Shown here in pieces: positions 27,765 through 36,515 of a DNA stretch of 63,317 bases. The notes beneath the pieces are model-generated. The model ran no database searches, was not told the origin of the DNA, and was given only the letters and a program-made list of their open reading frames with translations. The DNA is taken from positions 1 through 63,317 of the forward strand of contig NZ_JACHIK010000023.1 in the NCBI RefSeq assembly GCF_014203155.1, in the 5' to 3' direction. Origin of the DNA: Shinella fusca (GTDB taxonomy: Bacteria; Pseudomonadota; Alphaproteobacteria; Rhizobiales; Rhizobiaceae). Position 1 is the stretch's first letter, and every line of letters starts with the position of its first letter. The translations under genes and the position numbers were made by a program.

Positions 27765-28304
27765 ATGAGCAAATTTCTCGGGCCAATCCGCCAGCTCGGC
27801 TACGTCGTCGACGACATCGAAGCGGCAATGAAGCACTGGTACGACGTGATGGGCGTCGGTCCCTGGTACTACAATCCGCGCGTGCCGATCGAGGATTACC
27901 GCTACGACGGCAAATCCTACGACGTGCATAATTCGGTGGCGCTCGCCAACAGTGGTTATGTCCAGGTCGAGCTGATCCAGTGCCGCAACGACGCGCCGTC
28001 GATGTATCGCGACTTTCGGCAGGCGGGCCATCGCGGGCTTCAGCATGTCGCCTACTGGACGCAGCAATACGATACCGACCTCGCGGCGATGGAAGCCGAA
28101 GGCTTCAAGGTCAGGATGAGCGGCAAGGTCGGGGAGAACGGGCGCTTCTGCTATTTCGACCGCGAGGCCCACCCGGGCACGGTGATCGAGCTCTCGGAGG
28201 TCATGGGGCCGAAGGGCCGCATGTTCGACCTCATTCGCGCGGCATCGGAAGGTTGGGACGGCAGCGACGCCGTCAGGCCCTTCCCCGACCTGTCGGCGAT
28301 CTGA
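27765..28304 (+). CDS. VOC-family (glyoxalase-like) protein
   Basis: A 179-residue protein of the vicinal oxygen chelate fold: IRQLGYVVDDIEAAMKHWYDVMGVGPWYY at residues 8-36 and, in the second half, HVAYWTQQYDTDLAAMEAEGF and CYFDREAHPGTVIELSEV. Candidate metal ligands are H95 (QHVAYW), E161-type Glu in VIELSE and the early Gln/His positions. Its position between the transporter and the RuBisCO-like gene suggests an isomerase, epimerase or lactone-opening role in the pathway. The exact reaction is unknown. Confidence 0.75.
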   Translation: MSKFLGPIRQLGYVVDDIEAAMKHWYDVMGVGPWYYNPRVPIEDYRYDGKSYDVHNSVALANSGYVQVELIQCRNDAPSMYRDFRQAGHRGLQHVAYWTQQYDTDLAAMEAEGFKVRMSGKVGENGRFCYFDREAHPGTVIELSEVMGPKGRMFDLIRAASEGWDGSDAVRPFPDLSAI

Positions 28305-28306
28305 GC

Positions 28307-29581
28307 ATGAGCGCCGAACGCATAGAGGCGTCCTACCTGATAGAGACGCCGCTCGATCCTCGCAGGATCGCCGACATCATGGCCGGCGAGCAGTCGAGCG
28401 GCACCTTCGTGCGCGTCGCCAACGAGACCGACGAATTGCGCGAGCGCGCCGCCGCCGAGGTCCTTTCCATCAAGGAGCTGGAGCCTGCCCAAGTGCCCAG
28501 CCTTGCAAGCGCCTATCTCGAGCGCAAGGCCATCGGCGGGCCCTGGCGGCGCGCCCATGTGCGTGTCGCCTTTCCCATGGCGAATATTGGCGCCAGCCTG
28601 CCGACGCTTGCAGCGACCGTTTCCGGAAATCTCTACGATCTCGGCGAGGTGACCGGCCTGAAGCTCATCGACGTCGCGCTGCCACAGGCCTATCGCAACC
28701 GCTTCGAGCAGCCGGCCATGGGAGTTTCCGGAACGCGCCGCGCAACCGATGTCCATGACCGGCCGCTATTCGGCACGATCATCAAGCCCAATGTCGGCAT
28801 GCGCTCGCACGAGATCGCCGATGTCGCGGAGCTTCTGTGTGAGGCCGGCATCGACTTCATCAAGGACGACGAGGTCTGCGCCAATCCGGACCATGCCCCG
28901 ATTGCCGAGCGCGTGCCAGCCGTGATGGCCAAGATCCGGGCGCACCGGGACAGAACCGGCAAGCATGTGATGGTTGCCTTCAACATCACCGACGAGACCG
29001 ACGCGATGCGCCGCCATGCCGATCTGGTCGAGCAGGAAGGCGGTTCCTGCGTCATGGCAAGCCTCAACTGGTGCGGCCTATCCGGGATGCAGACATTGCG
29101 CCGCGCGACAGGGCTGGCCGTCCACGGCCACCGCAACGGCTACGGCGCCCTCGCCCGCCACCCGGCGCTTGGCATCGGCTTCGACGCCTATCAGGCGCTC
29201 TACCGGCTTGCCGGCGTCGACCATATGCACGTCCACGGCATCGGCGGAAAATTCTCCGACGCGGCGGAAGAGGTGAAAGCCGCGGCGCGCCGCTGCCTTC
29301 AGCCGCTGGCGGCCGACGCTTCCGGCGACGGCGATATCGTCATGCCGGCGTTTTCGTCCGGCCAGTGGGCCGGCACCTTGCCGGTGACGCTCGATGCGGC
29401 GGGCTCCGCCGACTTCATGTTCATGGCGGGCGGCGGCATTCTCGCCCATCCCGACGGCCCGGCTGCCGGCGTCCGTAGCCTGCGCCAGGCCTGGGACGCC
29501 ATCTGCCTCGGCCAAACCCTTGAAAGCGCCTCATCTTCGCAGAGCGAACTTGCGGCCGCCCTGCGATTCTTCGGTTCCTAG
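28307..29581 (+). CDS. oiaX: RuBisCO-like protein, probable 3-oxo-isoapionate-4-phosphate transcarboxylase/hydrolase
   Basis: A 424-residue RuBisCO large-subunit homologue. Visible catalytic elements: GTIIKPNVG (K160, equivalent to RuBisCO K175), FIKDDE (K186 the carbamylation lysine, with D188 and E189 as metal ligands), HGHRNG (H273/H275) and a loop-6-like GIGGKFSD (K315). It is not a carboxylating RuBisCO by length or context. RuBisCO-like proteins followed by a DUF1537 kinase are known in D-apiose/D-apionate catabolism, where OiaX cleaves 3-oxo-isoapionate 4-phosphate. Assignment rests on that pairing and on the TRAP transporter. Confidence 0.75.
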   Translation: MSAERIEASYLIETPLDPRRIADIMAGEQSSGTFVRVANETDELRERAAAEVLSIKELEPAQVPSLASAYLERKAIGGPWRRAHVRVAFPMANIGASLPTLAATVSGNLYDLGEVTGLKLIDVALPQAYRNRFEQPAMGVSGTRRATDVHDRPLFGTIIKPNVGMRSHEIADVAELLCEAGIDFIKDDEVCANPDHAPIAERVPAVMAKIRAHRDRTGKHVMVAFNITDETDAMRRHADLVEQEGGSCVMASLNWCGLSGMQTLRRATGLAVHGHRNGYGALARHPALGIGFDAYQALYRLAGVDHMHVHGIGGKFSDAAEEVKAAARRCLQPLAADASGDGDIVMPAFSSGQWAGTLPVTLDAAGSADFMFMAGGGILAHPDGPAAGVRSLRQAWDAICLGQTLESASSSQSELAAALRFFGS

Positions 29582-29582
29582 A

Positions 29583-30806
29583 ATGGCGCGGATCGTGTTC
29601 ATCGGCGACGACTTCACGGGCGCGTCGGACACGCTGGCGACGCTTTCGGAGCGCGGCGCGAAGGCGCGCCTGTTCCTGGACATGCCGAAGGCCGAGGAGA
29701 CCGCAGGCCTCGACGCCGTTGGAATAGCGACCGATCTCAGAGCCCGGTCGCCCGAGGACATTGCCACGCGGCTGGGTGCGATGGCGCCTGCCCTGCGCGC
29801 GCTTTCACCACGGTTCGTGCACTACAAGATCTGCTCGACGTTCGATTCGGCGCCGCAGACCGGTAGCATCGGCGCTGCCGTGAAGACGCTTGAAGCGACG
29901 CTTGCCCCGTCACGCACGATCGTGGTCGGCGGTCAGCCGAGTCTCGGACGCTACTGCCTCTTCGGGACGCTCTTCGCGCGCGCGCCGGACGGTGAGGTGT
30001 ATCGGATCGACCGGCACCCCATCATGAGCCGTCACCCGGTCACGCCGATGGACGAGGCGGACTTGCGGGTTCACCTGGCCAAACAAGGCGTGGAAGGTCT
30101 TTCCCTGACGGGCCGCAAGACGTTGGACACCGCCCTGAAAACGGGCCGAACCCTGATCGACGCAATCGAACAGCCGGATATCGACCGCCTCGGGAAACGG
30201 CTGGCGGAAATCGACGATCAAGAAGGACCACTACTCCTTGTCGGCGCCAGCAGCGCGGCCGAAGCGCTTTTTCCCGGGGATCCCTTGACGGAACCGAACA
30301 CGGCCTCGGCTGTGTGGGAACGCGGCCCGATCCTCGCCGTAGCCGGCAGCCGCTCGTCGGCGACGGCGGTTCAGGTAGCGGCCGCCGATAGCTATGAACG
30401 TCTCGCGCTCCGGCGGGAGGACCTCAGCCGTCAGGAAGAGCTCGCAAGCCGATGCGCCGGCCGGATCGAAGCCGGTGCGAACGTGATGATCCACCTGAGG
30501 CCGAATCTCGACTATGGCCGGACTCCGGCCGTACTGTCCGATTGGCTGGCCCGGCTGACCGGGTCGATCCTGTGCCGGTGCAGCGTCGCCGGCATCGCGG
30601 TCGCCGGCGGCGACACGTCCAGCGTGCTCGTGAAACAACTCGGGTTCAGAAGTCTTTCATTCATCGAGCGCGCAGGCCCGGGCGTCGCCGTCTGCCGGGG
30701 ACATGCAACCGGGAGCCCACTCGACGAAACCGTCCTCCTGCTGAAAGGCGGACAGGTCGGTGCGACCGACCTGTTCGAGCGCTTTGCGGCGCGATTTCCC
30801 CGGTAG
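29583..30806 (+). CDS. oiaK: DUF1537 four-carbon acid sugar kinase, probable 3-oxo-isoapionate kinase
   Basis: A 407-residue kinase of the DUF1537 family: IVFIGDDFTGASDTLATL at the N-terminus, HYKICSTFDSAPQTGSIG near residue 80, GGQPSLGRYCLFGTLFA, and C-terminal nucleotide-binding parts AGGDTSSVLVKQLG and LLLKGGQVGA. These kinases phosphorylate sugar acids. It starts 2 bases after the RuBisCO-like gene. In the proposed pathway it makes 3-oxo-isoapionate 4-phosphate for OiaX. Confidence 0.78.
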   Translation: MARIVFIGDDFTGASDTLATLSERGAKARLFLDMPKAEETAGLDAVGIATDLRARSPEDIATRLGAMAPALRALSPRFVHYKICSTFDSAPQTGSIGAAVKTLEATLAPSRTIVVGGQPSLGRYCLFGTLFARAPDGEVYRIDRHPIMSRHPVTPMDEADLRVHLAKQGVEGLSLTGRKTLDTALKTGRTLIDAIEQPDIDRLGKRLAEIDDQEGPLLLVGASSAAEALFPGDPLTEPNTASAVWERGPILAVAGSRSSATAVQVAAADSYERLALRREDLSRQEELASRCAGRIEAGANVMIHLRPNLDYGRTPAVLSDWLARLTGSILCRCSVAGIAVAGGDTSSVLVKQLGFRSLSFIERAGPGVAVCRGHATGSPLDETVLLLKGGQVGATDLFERFAARFPR

Positions 30807-30888
30807 CTCCGCGGACGGACAGACCGACAACCTTGGCTGAGGCACGGCTGCCTCGCGGCAGGATCGCCATTGCCATTCCGACCCACCC

Positions 30889-31923
30889 TTGCCGATCCGC
30901 AAAATCGGGCCATATCGCTTCAGGAGGTTCACCGGAGCGAAAGCAATTTTCCGTCGCGCGCTACCCATCCTGCTGATCCCGTTGAGCGGCTGTTCCGGCG
31001 TTCAGTCGGCGCTCGCCCCCGCGGGTGAAGAGGCGGTCGCGATCTACCGGCTCCTTCTCCTCATGGTCGTCGGCGGCACGCTGATCTGGCTTGCGGTCAT
31101 GGGATTGCTTCTTCACGCCGCAAGGCGGCGGAGCGCCCGATGGACCGCGCAAGAGGCCGGCCGGTTGATCCTCTTCGGCGGCGTCGCCTTTCCTGTCGTC
31201 GTACTGCTCGCCCTGCTTGCCTACGCCGTCTGGCTGATGCCGGCGATCCGGCCCTGGTTCGCGCGACAGGCAACGAAACCGGAAATGATTGAGGTGACGG
31301 GCGAACAATTCTGGTGGCGCATCCGCTATCCGGCGGGCGGTGGCATGCCTGCCTTCGAGACGGCAAACGAGATGCGCCTTCCCGTGGGGGAGCGTGTCAC
31401 CTTCTCGCTCGAGGCTGCCGATGTCATCCACTCCTTCTGGATCCCTGCGCTCGGCGGAAAGATGGATATGATTCCCGGGCGCACGAATACGCTGTCGCTT
31501 CTGCCGACGAAAACGGGCGTCTTCCGCGCGCCCTGCGCGGAATTCTGCGGCACCGCCCATGCGCTGATGGCCTTTTCCGTGATCGTCATGGAGCCCGCCG
31601 ATTACTCGGCTTGGCGGCGCGCACAGACCGCCGGCAACAGGTCGGGCGGGAGCGAAGGGGAACGGCTCTTCGCACATCACGGCTGTGCGGGCTGTCACGG
31701 CATAAGAGGCTTGACGCCGCCCGCGAGCCTGGGACCGGACCTCACATTTTTCGGCCAACGCCAGACGGTCGGGGCCGGCACCCTTGCCAATACGCGCGAA
31801 AACGTAACCCGCTTCATCCGCAATCCCGCTGCCGTGAAGCCCGGTGCGAAGATGCCGGCCTTCGACATGCTGCCGGACGAGGACATTGCCGACATCGCCG
31901 AATATCTCGTGGCGCTCGAATGA
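30889..31923 (+). CDS. ctaC: Cytochrome c oxidase subunit II with fused cytochrome c (caa3 type)
   Basis: Lipoprotein signal LPILLIPLSGC, two transmembrane helices, the CuA domain (H181; C216, C220, H224 and M227 in CAEFCGTAHALM) and a C-terminal heme c domain (CAGCH at 266-270, Met ligand in AKMPAF). Subunit II receives electrons from cytochrome c and passes them to subunit I. Start is uncertain: a TTG at 30889 gives 19 extra charged residues, while an ATT at 30946 with GGAG 9 bases upstream would give a clean lipoprotein signal MFRRALPILLIPLSGC-like. The stop overlaps the next gene as ATGA. Confidence 0.9.
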   Translation: MPIRKIGPYRFRRFTGAKAIFRRALPILLIPLSGCSGVQSALAPAGEEAVAIYRLLLLMVVGGTLIWLAVMGLLLHAARRRSARWTAQEAGRLILFGGVAFPVVVLLALLAYAVWLMPAIRPWFARQATKPEMIEVTGEQFWWRIRYPAGGGMPAFETANEMRLPVGERVTFSLEAADVIHSFWIPALGGKMDMIPGRTNTLSLLPTKTGVFRAPCAEFCGTAHALMAFSVIVMEPADYSAWRRAQTAGNRSGGSEGERLFAHHGCAGCHGIRGLTPPASLGPDLTFFGQRQTVGAGTLANTRENVTRFIRNPAAVKPGAKMPAFDMLPDEDIADIAEYLVALE

Positions 31924-34439
31924 CCGACGCGGCCCGACCCGAACCTTCGACGGAAGAACGCAAGTCTCAGGAAGCCGAGCTTCGTGCGGTCTGGCGAACG
32001 CCGTCCGGCTGGCGCTACTGGACCTCCGTCAACAACACCGAGATCGGCCTGTGGTATGGCGGGGCCGCCTTCTTCTTCAGGCTGTTTGCCGGCGTGCTCG
32101 CCCTTCTGGTGCGCGTGCAGCTTGCCGTGCCCGATAACGACTTTCTCTCCGCGGAAACATTCAACCAGGCCTTCACCCTGCACGGCACCGTCATGATGTT
32201 CCTCTTCGCCGTGCCGATCTTCGAGGCGGTGGCGATCTTCCTCCTGCCTTCCATGCTCGGCGCGCGGGAACTGCCCTTCCCTCGCCTTTCCGCCTTCGGC
32301 TTCTGGAGCTTCACCCTCGGAGGCGTCTTCGTCTGCGGCTCCATTTTCTTCGGCGCGGCACCCAATACCGGCTGGTTCATGTATCCGCCACTCGCCACCG
32401 ACAAGGAATATTCCGGCATCGGCGCCGACATCTGGCTTCTCGGGCTTTCCTTCATCGAGGTTGCCTCCATCGCTGCGGCCGTCGAGCTGATCGTCGGCAT
32501 CATGAAGTGCCGCGCACCCGGCATGCGCGTCAACATGATGCCGCTCTTCGCCTGGTATCTCCTCATCGTCGCCGGCATGATCCTCTTCGCGTTCCCGCCG
32601 CTGATTGCCGGCGACATTCTCTTCGAGATGGAGCGGATGTTCGACTGGCCGTTCTTCGACGCGGCGCGCGGTGGCGATCCGCTGCTCTGGCAGCACCTGT
32701 TCTGGATCTTCGGCCATCCTGAGGTCTATATCATCTTCCTGCCGGCCATTGCGCTCATGGCGATGATCGTGCCGACCTTCGCGCAACGTCCCATCGTCGG
32801 CTATTCCTGGATCGTGCTCGCCGCCGTCGGCACCGGCTTCCTGAGTTTCGGCCTGTGGGTGCACCACATGTTCACGACGGGCCTGCCGCAGATATCGCTC
32901 GCCTTCTTCTCCGCCGCGTCGGAGGCGGTGGCAATCCCGACCGGCGTGCAGATCTTCGTCTTCATCGCCACCATGCTCGCCGGCCGCGTGATCTTTTCCG
33001 TGCCGATGCTGTTCGGCGCGGGCGGCCTTGCGATCTTCATCATCGGCGGGCTGACGGGCGTCATGGTCGCGCTGGTCCCTTTCGACTGGCAGGCGCACGA
33101 TACCTATTTCATCGTCGCCCACCTCCATTACGTGCTGATCGGCGGCATGCTCTTCCCGGTCGTCGCCGGCATCTATTATTACTATCCGCTGCTCAACGCG
33201 CGAAAGCTCTCCGACCGGCTCGGCAAGGCCGCCTTCTGGCTGATGTTCGTCGGCTTCAACGTCGCCTTCTTTCCGATGCATCTCGCCGGGCTGCGCGGCA
33301 TGCCGCGGCGGGTCTTCACCTATCCCGCCGGGGTCGGCTGGGACTGGTTCAATCTGATCTCGACGATCGGCGCCTTCGTCTTCGCCAGCGGTGTCGCCGT
33401 GGTGGTGATCGACGTGCTGAGGCCGAAGCTCCGGCAACCCAAGGGCGAGCAGAACCCGTGGAATGCCGGCACTCTGGAATGGATCAGCGAGCCGGAGGAA
33501 AAGTGGGGTGTTCGCTCCATCCCCATCATCACGAGCCGCTATCCGATCTGGGACCAGCCCGGCATCAACGACGATATCAAGGCGGGCCGCTACTATCTGC
33601 CCGATGCGAAGGACGGCGCGCGCGAAACGCTCGTCACCTCGGTGCTCGATGCAGAGCCTGTCCAGTGCCTGCGCGTCGGCGGCACCTCCGTCCTCACCAT
33701 CGTCGCCGCCTTTTCGCTCGGCGGCGTCTTCATCGCGCTCACCTTCCACTGGTGGATCACGACGGCGATCTGCGCGGTGGTCACCCTTGCCGCCATCGTT
33801 GCCTGGCTCTGGACGGGCACCGCCGCCATTCCCAGGGAAGAGATGCGCGATGTCGGGCTGGGAAAGACCTTGCCGCTTTACATGTCCGGCCCGCAATCGG
33901 TCGGCTGGTGGGCCATGTTCATCACCATGGCCGGCGACGGCACCGCCTATGCCAGCCTGATGTTCGGCTACTTCTTCTACTGGACCATCCACGACGATTT
34001 CACGGCCGGCCATGCCGGGCCCGGCATGCTCTGGCCGCTCGTTGCCGCCGGCCTCTTCACGCTGGCCTGGCTGGCCATGCTGCTGGCGCGCTGGGTCAAC
34101 GGCAAAGACCGGCCGGGCCTCACGCGTCTTTCGCTCCTCGTTTCCCTGTTCCTGACGCTTGCGGCGGGTTGCTCTGGCCTTGCCGGCCCCTATCTCACCG
34201 GCATGGAACCGACAGCGCACGTCTATCCGGCTATCGTCTGGGTCGTTGCGCTCTGGACGGTGGTGCATGGCGGCGTCGGCATCGTCATGCAGCTCTATTG
34301 CCTGGCGGGTAGCCTTGCCGGACGGATGGACGCCCGCCATGACATCGACCTCCGCAATGTCGTACTCTACTGGCATTTCCTAGTCGTCACGGCGGTCACG
34401 TCCTTCAGCGTCCTCGGCCTCTTTCCGGTGTTGAGGTGA
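31920..34439 (+). CDS. Cytochrome c oxidase fused subunits I and III (caa3 type)
   Basis: 839 residues. Subunit I covers roughly residues 1-570, with heme and CuB ligands recognisable in TLHGTVMMFLF (low-spin heme His), WIFGHPEVYI (His-Tyr cross-link pair), LWVHHMFTTGLP (CuB histidines) and FIVAHLHYVLIGG (heme ligands). Subunit III-like helices follow (GWWAMFITMAGDGTAYASLMFGY onward, then AHVYPAIVWVVALWTVVHGG). Fusion of I and III is known in caa3/ba3-type enzymes of alphaproteobacteria. It is the proton-pumping core of a terminal oxidase in the inner membrane. Confidence 0.93.
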   Translation: MTDAARPEPSTEERKSQEAELRAVWRTPSGWRYWTSVNNTEIGLWYGGAAFFFRLFAGVLALLVRVQLAVPDNDFLSAETFNQAFTLHGTVMMFLFAVPIFEAVAIFLLPSMLGARELPFPRLSAFGFWSFTLGGVFVCGSIFFGAAPNTGWFMYPPLATDKEYSGIGADIWLLGLSFIEVASIAAAVELIVGIMKCRAPGMRVNMMPLFAWYLLIVAGMILFAFPPLIAGDILFEMERMFDWPFFDAARGGDPLLWQHLFWIFGHPEVYIIFLPAIALMAMIVPTFAQRPIVGYSWIVLAAVGTGFLSFGLWVHHMFTTGLPQISLAFFSAASEAVAIPTGVQIFVFIATMLAGRVIFSVPMLFGAGGLAIFIIGGLTGVMVALVPFDWQAHDTYFIVAHLHYVLIGGMLFPVVAGIYYYYPLLNARKLSDRLGKAAFWLMFVGFNVAFFPMHLAGLRGMPRRVFTYPAGVGWDWFNLISTIGAFVFASGVAVVVIDVLRPKLRQPKGEQNPWNAGTLEWISEPEEKWGVRSIPIITSRYPIWDQPGINDDIKAGRYYLPDAKDGARETLVTSVLDAEPVQCLRVGGTSVLTIVAAFSLGGVFIALTFHWWITTAICAVVTLAAIVAWLWTGTAAIPREEMRDVGLGKTLPLYMSGPQSVGWWAMFITMAGDGTAYASLMFGYFFYWTIHDDFTAGHAGPGMLWPLVAAGLFTLAWLAMLLARWVNGKDRPGLTRLSLLVSLFLTLAAGCSGLAGPYLTGMEPTAHVYPAIVWVVALWTVVHGGVGIVMQLYCLAGSLAGRMDARHDIDLRNVVLYWHFLVVTAVTSFSVLGLFPVLR

Positions 34440-34442
34440 TCC

Positions 34443-34823
34443 GTGCGCCTGATTCCCAAGGAGATCGAGAGCCTCTGGACCCTCTTCACGGCACCGACCA
34501 TCTGGGCATTGCATTTCCTCGTCTGCTACATCACCGCCGCCATCTACTGCGCGAAGGCGGGCGCAGCCCCCTTCTCCTTCGAGGCGATGCGCCTTGCGCT
34601 GGGGACGGTCACCGTGGCCGCCCTTGCCGGCATCGCGCTCTCCGCCTTTCTCGCCTGGCGGCAGTGGGGCTTCGGGTCCGGCGATCCGCCGCACGACGAG
34701 CCGACCCGGAAAGACCGCATGCTCTTCCAGGGATTTGCAACGCTGCTCCTCTCCGGCCTCAGCTTCGTAGCGGTGCTCTTCGTCTCCGTGCCGCTCGTGT
34801 TCATCGGGACGTGCCAGCCATGA
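34443..34823 (+). CDS. Small membrane protein of the caa3 oxidase operon
   Basis: A 126-residue protein with three hydrophobic segments (TIWALHFLVCYITAAIYCA, LGTVTVAALAGIALSAFL, LLLSGLSFVAVLFVSVPLVF). Begins with GTG 3 bases after the oxidase stop and overlaps the ctaG-like start as ATGA. The family is regularly found in this operon type. Function unknown; an assembly or small subunit role is likely. Confidence 0.72.
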   Translation: MRLIPKEIESLWTLFTAPTIWALHFLVCYITAAIYCAKAGAAPFSFEAMRLALGTVTVAALAGIALSAFLAWRQWGFGSGDPPHDEPTRKDRMLFQGFATLLLSGLSFVAVLFVSVPLVFIGTCQP

Positions 34824-35461
34824 AGAGGATCGCACGCATCCTCGGTTTCATCCTTCTCGCGGTGCTCGGCGCGACGCTACTTGGCGGTTTCGGCGGTGGC
34901 TCGTTCGGCCTCCATATGATCGTCCATATGGGGATCGTCGCGGTCGTCGCTCCGCTACTCGCTTATGGCGTGCGCGGCACGCGGTTCGATCTGCCTGCGG
35001 GCGCGGCCCGGATAAGCCCGATGCTCGCCTCGCTCGTCGAGCTCGTTATCGTCTGGTTCTGGCATTTCCCCGCATTTAGAAAGATCGCCGATGCCAGCCT
35101 TGCCGTTTCCCTCCTCGAACAGGCGAGCTTCCTGGTCGCAGGCGTCATTCTCTGGCATGCCTGCTTCCGGCCGGGCGATGGGCGCCTGGCCGGCACGATC
35201 GGCCTTCTGTTCACATCCATGCACGTGACGCTTCTCGGCGTGCTGCTCGCCCTCGCCCCGCGTCCGCTCTATCGCGTAGGCGATGTTACCTGTTTTGGCA
35301 TTCTCCTTCCCGCGGCCGCGGATCAGCAGATCGGCGGCGTGGTGATGCTGATGGTCGGCGCGCTAGCCTATCTTCTTGGGGGCATCGTTCTGTTGGCCGG
35401 CTTGCTTAGGGAGGACGAAGCGCGATGCCGATCGGCTGGAAGCATATTGCCGGCCTCGTAG
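34820..35461 (+). CDS. CtaG-like cytochrome c oxidase assembly protein
   Basis: A 213-residue membrane protein. HMIVHMGIVAVVAPLLAYGVRG near residue 35, the motif VELVIVWFWHFPAFRKIAD and SMHVTLLGVLLALAPRPLY identify the caa3_CtaG family (PF09678-like) thought to aid copper insertion into the oxidase. Conserved histidines H33, H37 and H76 are candidate metal ligands. Overlaps the next gene by 37 bases. Confidence 0.85.
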   Translation: MKRIARILGFILLAVLGATLLGGFGGGSFGLHMIVHMGIVAVVAPLLAYGVRGTRFDLPAGAARISPMLASLVELVIVWFWHFPAFRKIADASLAVSLLEQASFLVAGVILWHACFRPGDGRLAGTIGLLFTSMHVTLLGVLLALAPRPLYRVGDVTCFGILLPAAADQQIGGVVMLMVGALAYLLGGIVLLAGLLREDEARCRSAGSILPAS

Positions 35462-36489
35462 TCGCCGTCGCGCTGGCGGCCTTCCTGATCGCCTGGTCCG
35501 GCGTCATCGGCATCGGCGCGAGCACGGGCCACTGGAAAGTGACGGACTGGTTTCTGCACTGGGTCATGCGCTCCTCGGTACGCACCGCCGCGCTTGGCAG
35601 GAAGGTGCCGGAGTTCACACAGGATATGCTGGCGATGGCCGCCGGCCATTTCGAGGCCGGCTGCGTGCCTTGCCATGGCTCGCCCGCCCTGGAACGACCG
35701 GAGAGTGTCGGCAGGATGCTGCCTCCACCACCCGATCTGAAGGACAAGGTGGCGTCCTGGGCAGATACCGAACTCTTCCAGATCGTGCAGCATGGCGTGC
35801 GCTTTACCGGCATGCCTGCCTGGCCGGTCGCAAACCGCGAGGACGAGGTCTGGGCCATGGTCGCGTTCCTGCGCCGATACCCCGACCTGGATGCCGGGAG
35901 CTATCGTGCGCTGGCGGGTTACGCGGCCACGCAATCGGCGGAAACAGACCGAGTGCTTGAGACCTGCAACGGCTGCCATAGGCCGGATCGTCTTCGCGCC
36001 GGAAGCCTCATCCCAAATCTGGCGGGACAGTCATCGACCTATCTCGAGCAGGCGCTCGCGGCCTACGCGAAAGGAACCCGACCGAGCGGCATCATGGCCG
36101 TGGCGATTGAAGGATTGAGCGAGGCGGAGCGCAATATCCTCGCACGGCATTTCGCGAGCCTGCCGCCGACCGTCCTGCAACCGGCGGCGCGGGACAGCTT
36201 GATACGGCGCGGCGAGGCGCTCGCCCTGAAGGGAGACGCCGAGCGGCGCATCCCGGCCTGCCTCTCCTGTCACGACAGGAGGGACGCAAATCCGGCTTAC
36301 CCGCGCCTTTCCGGTCAAGCTGAAGCCTATCTCGCCAATCAAATGCGGCTCTTCGTCAGGAAGGCACGCGGCGGGGGCCCGTTCAGGGAACTGATGACGC
36401 GGGCGGCCGCCAATCTCGAAGAGGAGGACATCGCGGCGCTGGCCGCTTATTTCTCCGCGAGCGGGATGCGTGCGCCGGCCCTGCGATAA
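35425..36489 (+). CDS. Membrane-anchored triheme cytochrome c
   Basis: A 354-residue protein with an N-terminal transmembrane anchor (residues 8-30) and three heme c motifs: CVPCH at 80-84, CNGCH at 181-185 and CLSCH at 279-283. The last two sit in repeated cytochrome c4-like domains (NLAGQSSTYLEQAL and RLSGQAEAYLANQM). It probably passes electrons to the caa3 oxidase from a dehydrogenase or from the bc1 complex. Good ribosome binding site GGGAGG inside the end of the ctaG-like gene. Confidence 0.87.
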   Translation: MPIGWKHIAGLVVAVALAAFLIAWSGVIGIGASTGHWKVTDWFLHWVMRSSVRTAALGRKVPEFTQDMLAMAAGHFEAGCVPCHGSPALERPESVGRMLPPPPDLKDKVASWADTELFQIVQHGVRFTGMPAWPVANREDEVWAMVAFLRRYPDLDAGSYRALAGYAATQSAETDRVLETCNGCHRPDRLRAGSLIPNLAGQSSTYLEQALAAYAKGTRPSGIMAVAIEGLSEAERNILARHFASLPPTVLQPAARDSLIRRGEALALKGDAERRIPACLSCHDRRDANPAYPRLSGQAEAYLANQMRLFVRKARGGGPFRELMTRAAANLEEEDIAALAAYFSASGMRAPALR

Positions 36490-36515
36490 AGCTCAGGACC
36501 GAGCACGAATGCTCC

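Noticed and set aside
28307-29581. True carbon-fixing RuBisCO
   Set aside because: Shorter than form I-III large subunits, no small subunit or phosphoribulokinase nearby, and the operon is catabolic with a TRAP transporter and DUF1537 kinase.
31695-34376. 893-codon minus-strand open frame opposite the cytochrome oxidase gene
   Set aside because: The translation is low-complexity, rich in Glu, Asp, Arg and His, with no domain; the plus strand encodes the conserved oxidase.
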